The notes beneath the pieces are model-generated. The model had not been told where the DNA came from, did no database searches, and was given only the letters and a program-made list of their open reading frames with translations. This document shows, one piece after another, positions 62,913 through 64,000 of a stretch of DNA of 64,000 nt; position 1 is the first letter of the stretch, and each line of letters begins with the position of its first letter. The DNA is from Bradyrhizobiaceae bacterium (GTDB lineage Bacteria > Pseudomonadota > Alphaproteobacteria > Rhizobiales > Xanthobacteraceae), in NCBI GenBank assembly GCA_020544565.1, contig CP078014.1:1641874-1705873 (forward strand). The letters are read 5' to 3'. The position numbers and the translations under genes were made by a program.

Positions 62913-64000
62913 TCACGGCATCAGGCCAATGGCGTCGTTGAAGAAGTCCGGGCCGCCGAAATTGCCGGATTTCAGCGCCAGTACGGCGTCGCCGTTGCGC
63001 CAGCCGACAACGCGCAGCACCGGAACGCCGGGCGCGATTTCCGGTCCGACCAGAAACGCCGGGATGCCGAGACGATCCACCACCGCCCCCGAGGTTTCAC
63101 CGCCCGCGACCACAAGGCGGCGCACGCCGGCCGCGACCAGCCCGTCGCTGATGGCGGCCATCGCCTGCTCGATGGCGTGGCCCGCCGCATCGCGGCCGTG
63201 CTTCGCCTGCAGCGCGGCCACCTGATCCGGCGTCGAACTGCTGGCGATCAACAGCGGCCCGTGGCCGAGCCGCTCGCGCGCCCAGTCGAGCGCGCGCGCG
63301 ACCTCGGATCCGCCCGCGACGATCGTCTCCGGATCGAGGCGCAGCACCGGCATGGACCTTTCCGCCTGCGCGATCTGCGCCAGCGTCGCCTGCGAGCAGC
63401 TTCCGGCAAGACAGGCCACCGCGCCGCCGACCGGAGCCTGCGCGGCATCGGGCGACGCGGCGGCCACCCGGCCCGACGCCACCAGCCCTCGCGCCAGCCC
63501 GAGCCCCATGCCCGATGCGCCGACCGACAGCCGGTGACCCAGCGCAACCCGGCCGATCACTTCAAGCTCGGGATCGAACACCGAGTCGATGATGGCGGCG
63601 CCCGCGCCCTGCGCCACCAGATCAGCCAGCCGCGCACGGATGGCGTCGTCGCCTTTCGCCACAGTGGCCAGATCCACGAGGCCGATCCTCGCCGCGCTCT
63701 GCCGCGCCAGCACCCGCACCAGATTGGAATCATGCATCGGGTTGAGCGGATGATCCTTCAGCGGGCTTTCGTTAAGCGGCACGGAGCCGACGAACAGATG
63801 GCCCTGATAGACCGTCCGCCCCGTTCCCGGGAACGCCGGCGTCACCAGCACGATGGCGTCGCCGCTGTCCGCGCGCAGCGCATCCATCACCGGGCCGATG
63901 TTGCCGGCGTCGGTGGAATCGAAGGTCGAGCAGATCTTGAACAGGACATGCGCCGCGCCGCGCGCGCGCAGCCAGCGGTCGGCCTCACGCGCGCGCGCTA
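62913..64000 (-). CDS. Four-carbon acid sugar kinase family protein (OtnK/DUF1537), 5' end outside window
   Basis: About 362 codons are visible; the frame stays open to the right edge. Just inside the edge the sequence reads FKICSTFDSTDAGNIGPVMDA, the N-domain signature of the OtnK/DUF1537 family, then VTPAFPGTGRTVYQGHLFVG. The C-terminal nucleotide-binding part shows VVAGGETSGAVVDRLGI and the ending GGPDFFNDAIGLM. Members phosphorylate four-carbon sugar acids such as threonate or erythronate. The usual partner genes (dehydrogenase, aldolase) would lie beyond the edge. Confidence 0.88.
   Translation of the reverse strand, partial: ARAREADRWLRARGAAHVLFKICSTFDSTDAGNIGPVMDALRADSGDAIVLVTPAFPGTGRTVYQGHLFVGSVPLNESPLKDHPLNPMHDSNLVRVLARQSAARIGLVDLATVAKGDDAIRARLADLVAQGAGAAIIDSVFDPELEVIGRVALGHRLSVGASGMGLGLARGLVASGRVAAASPDAAQAPVGGAVACLAGSCSQATLAQIAQAERSMPVLRLDPETIVAGGSEVARALDWARERLGHGPLLIASSSTPDQVAALQAKHGRDAAGHAIEQAMAAISDGLVAAGVRRLVVAGGETSGAVVDRLGIPAFLVGPEIAPGVPVLRVVGWRNGDAVLALKSGNFGGPDFFNDAIGLMP

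Noticed and set aside
1..64000. CRISPR arrays, rRNA genes and complete insertion sequences
   Set aside because: No regularly spaced repeats, rRNA-like stretches or transposase genes were seen.

Overview
The window looks like the chromosome of a Bradyrhizobiaceae-type alphaproteobacterium (Rhodopseudomonas/Bradyrhizobium relatives). The signs are GC-rich coding sequence, Liv-type aromatic acid transport, BadM/BadL/HbaR-like regulators, a complete valine degradation block and a tRNA-Arg(TCG) gene with encoded CCA. It divides at about 32.15 kb into two parts of different character.

Part 1 (1 to about 31.7 kb) is an anaerobic aromatic-compound degradation cluster. From the left it holds: (i) a crotonase/SDR/crotonase operon (1-1969, minus), then an acyl-CoA dehydrogenase scar and a 4-hydroxybenzoate/benzoate-CoA ligase (2198-3772, minus); (ii) divergently, the three-subunit 4-hydroxybenzoyl-CoA reductase hbaBCD (3941-7745), which removes the para-hydroxyl to give benzoyl-CoA; (iii) regulators: two tandem Crp/Fnr proteins without N-terminal cysteines (HbaR-like), an Rrf2 protein (BadM-like) and a GNAT (BadL-like); (iv) a DUF2249-NnrS pair; (v) a nine-gene minus-strand operon, had-oah-dch-badD-badE-badF-badG-badB-hemerythrin (21484 down to 13001), coding for ATP-dependent benzoyl-CoA reductase, its ferredoxin and the Thauera-type ring-opening enzymes; (vi) divergently, korAB (2-oxoacid:ferredoxin oxidoreductase, which can recharge the ferredoxin) plus a ferritin-like gene; (vii) a PaaK-type aryl-CoA ligase and a hot-dog thioesterase; (viii) a complete branched-chain-type ABC importer (livKHMGF order). 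Seven TTGA-N6-TCAA dyads (five perfect, two with one mismatch) lie in front of nearly every promoter, so the cluster reads as one anaerobic regulon. Three gaps hold what appear to be decayed gene fragments (RidA family, acyl-CoA dehydrogenase C-terminus, possibly a ketoacyl synthase III C-terminus).

The boundary is a tRNA-Arg(TCG) gene (32152-32228, minus) whose 3' end faces the aromatic cluster, which is the geometry of an island inserted at a tRNA. No integrase is visible in the window.

Part 2 (32.3-64 kb) looks like ordinary core genome. It has a Nudix hydrolase and DapA-family aldolase; a MaoC/OB-fold/SCP2-thiolase group; a 1163-residue indolepyruvate-ferredoxin-oxidoreductase-type protein; small exported proteins; a TRIC-like channel; an ABC-F ATPase; an HI0933-like flavoprotein; an acyl-CoA metabolism/valine degradation run (SDR, MaoC, acyl-CoA synthetase, mmsB, HIBYL-CoA hydrolase, isobutyryl-CoA dehydrogenase, mmsA, TetR); then a crotonase, acetyl-CoA acetyltransferase, FabF-like synthase, methyltransferase, DUF4189 protein and a truncated OtnK-like sugar-acid kinase at the right edge.

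Functionally, part 1 would import an aromatic acid, activate it to the CoA ester, dehydroxylate 4-hydroxybenzoyl-CoA, reduce the ring with ATP and ferredoxin, hydrate, oxidise and hydrolytically open it to 3-hydroxypimelyl-CoA. Beta-oxidation of that product must be encoded elsewhere. All calls are from reading translated sequence; no database search was run.
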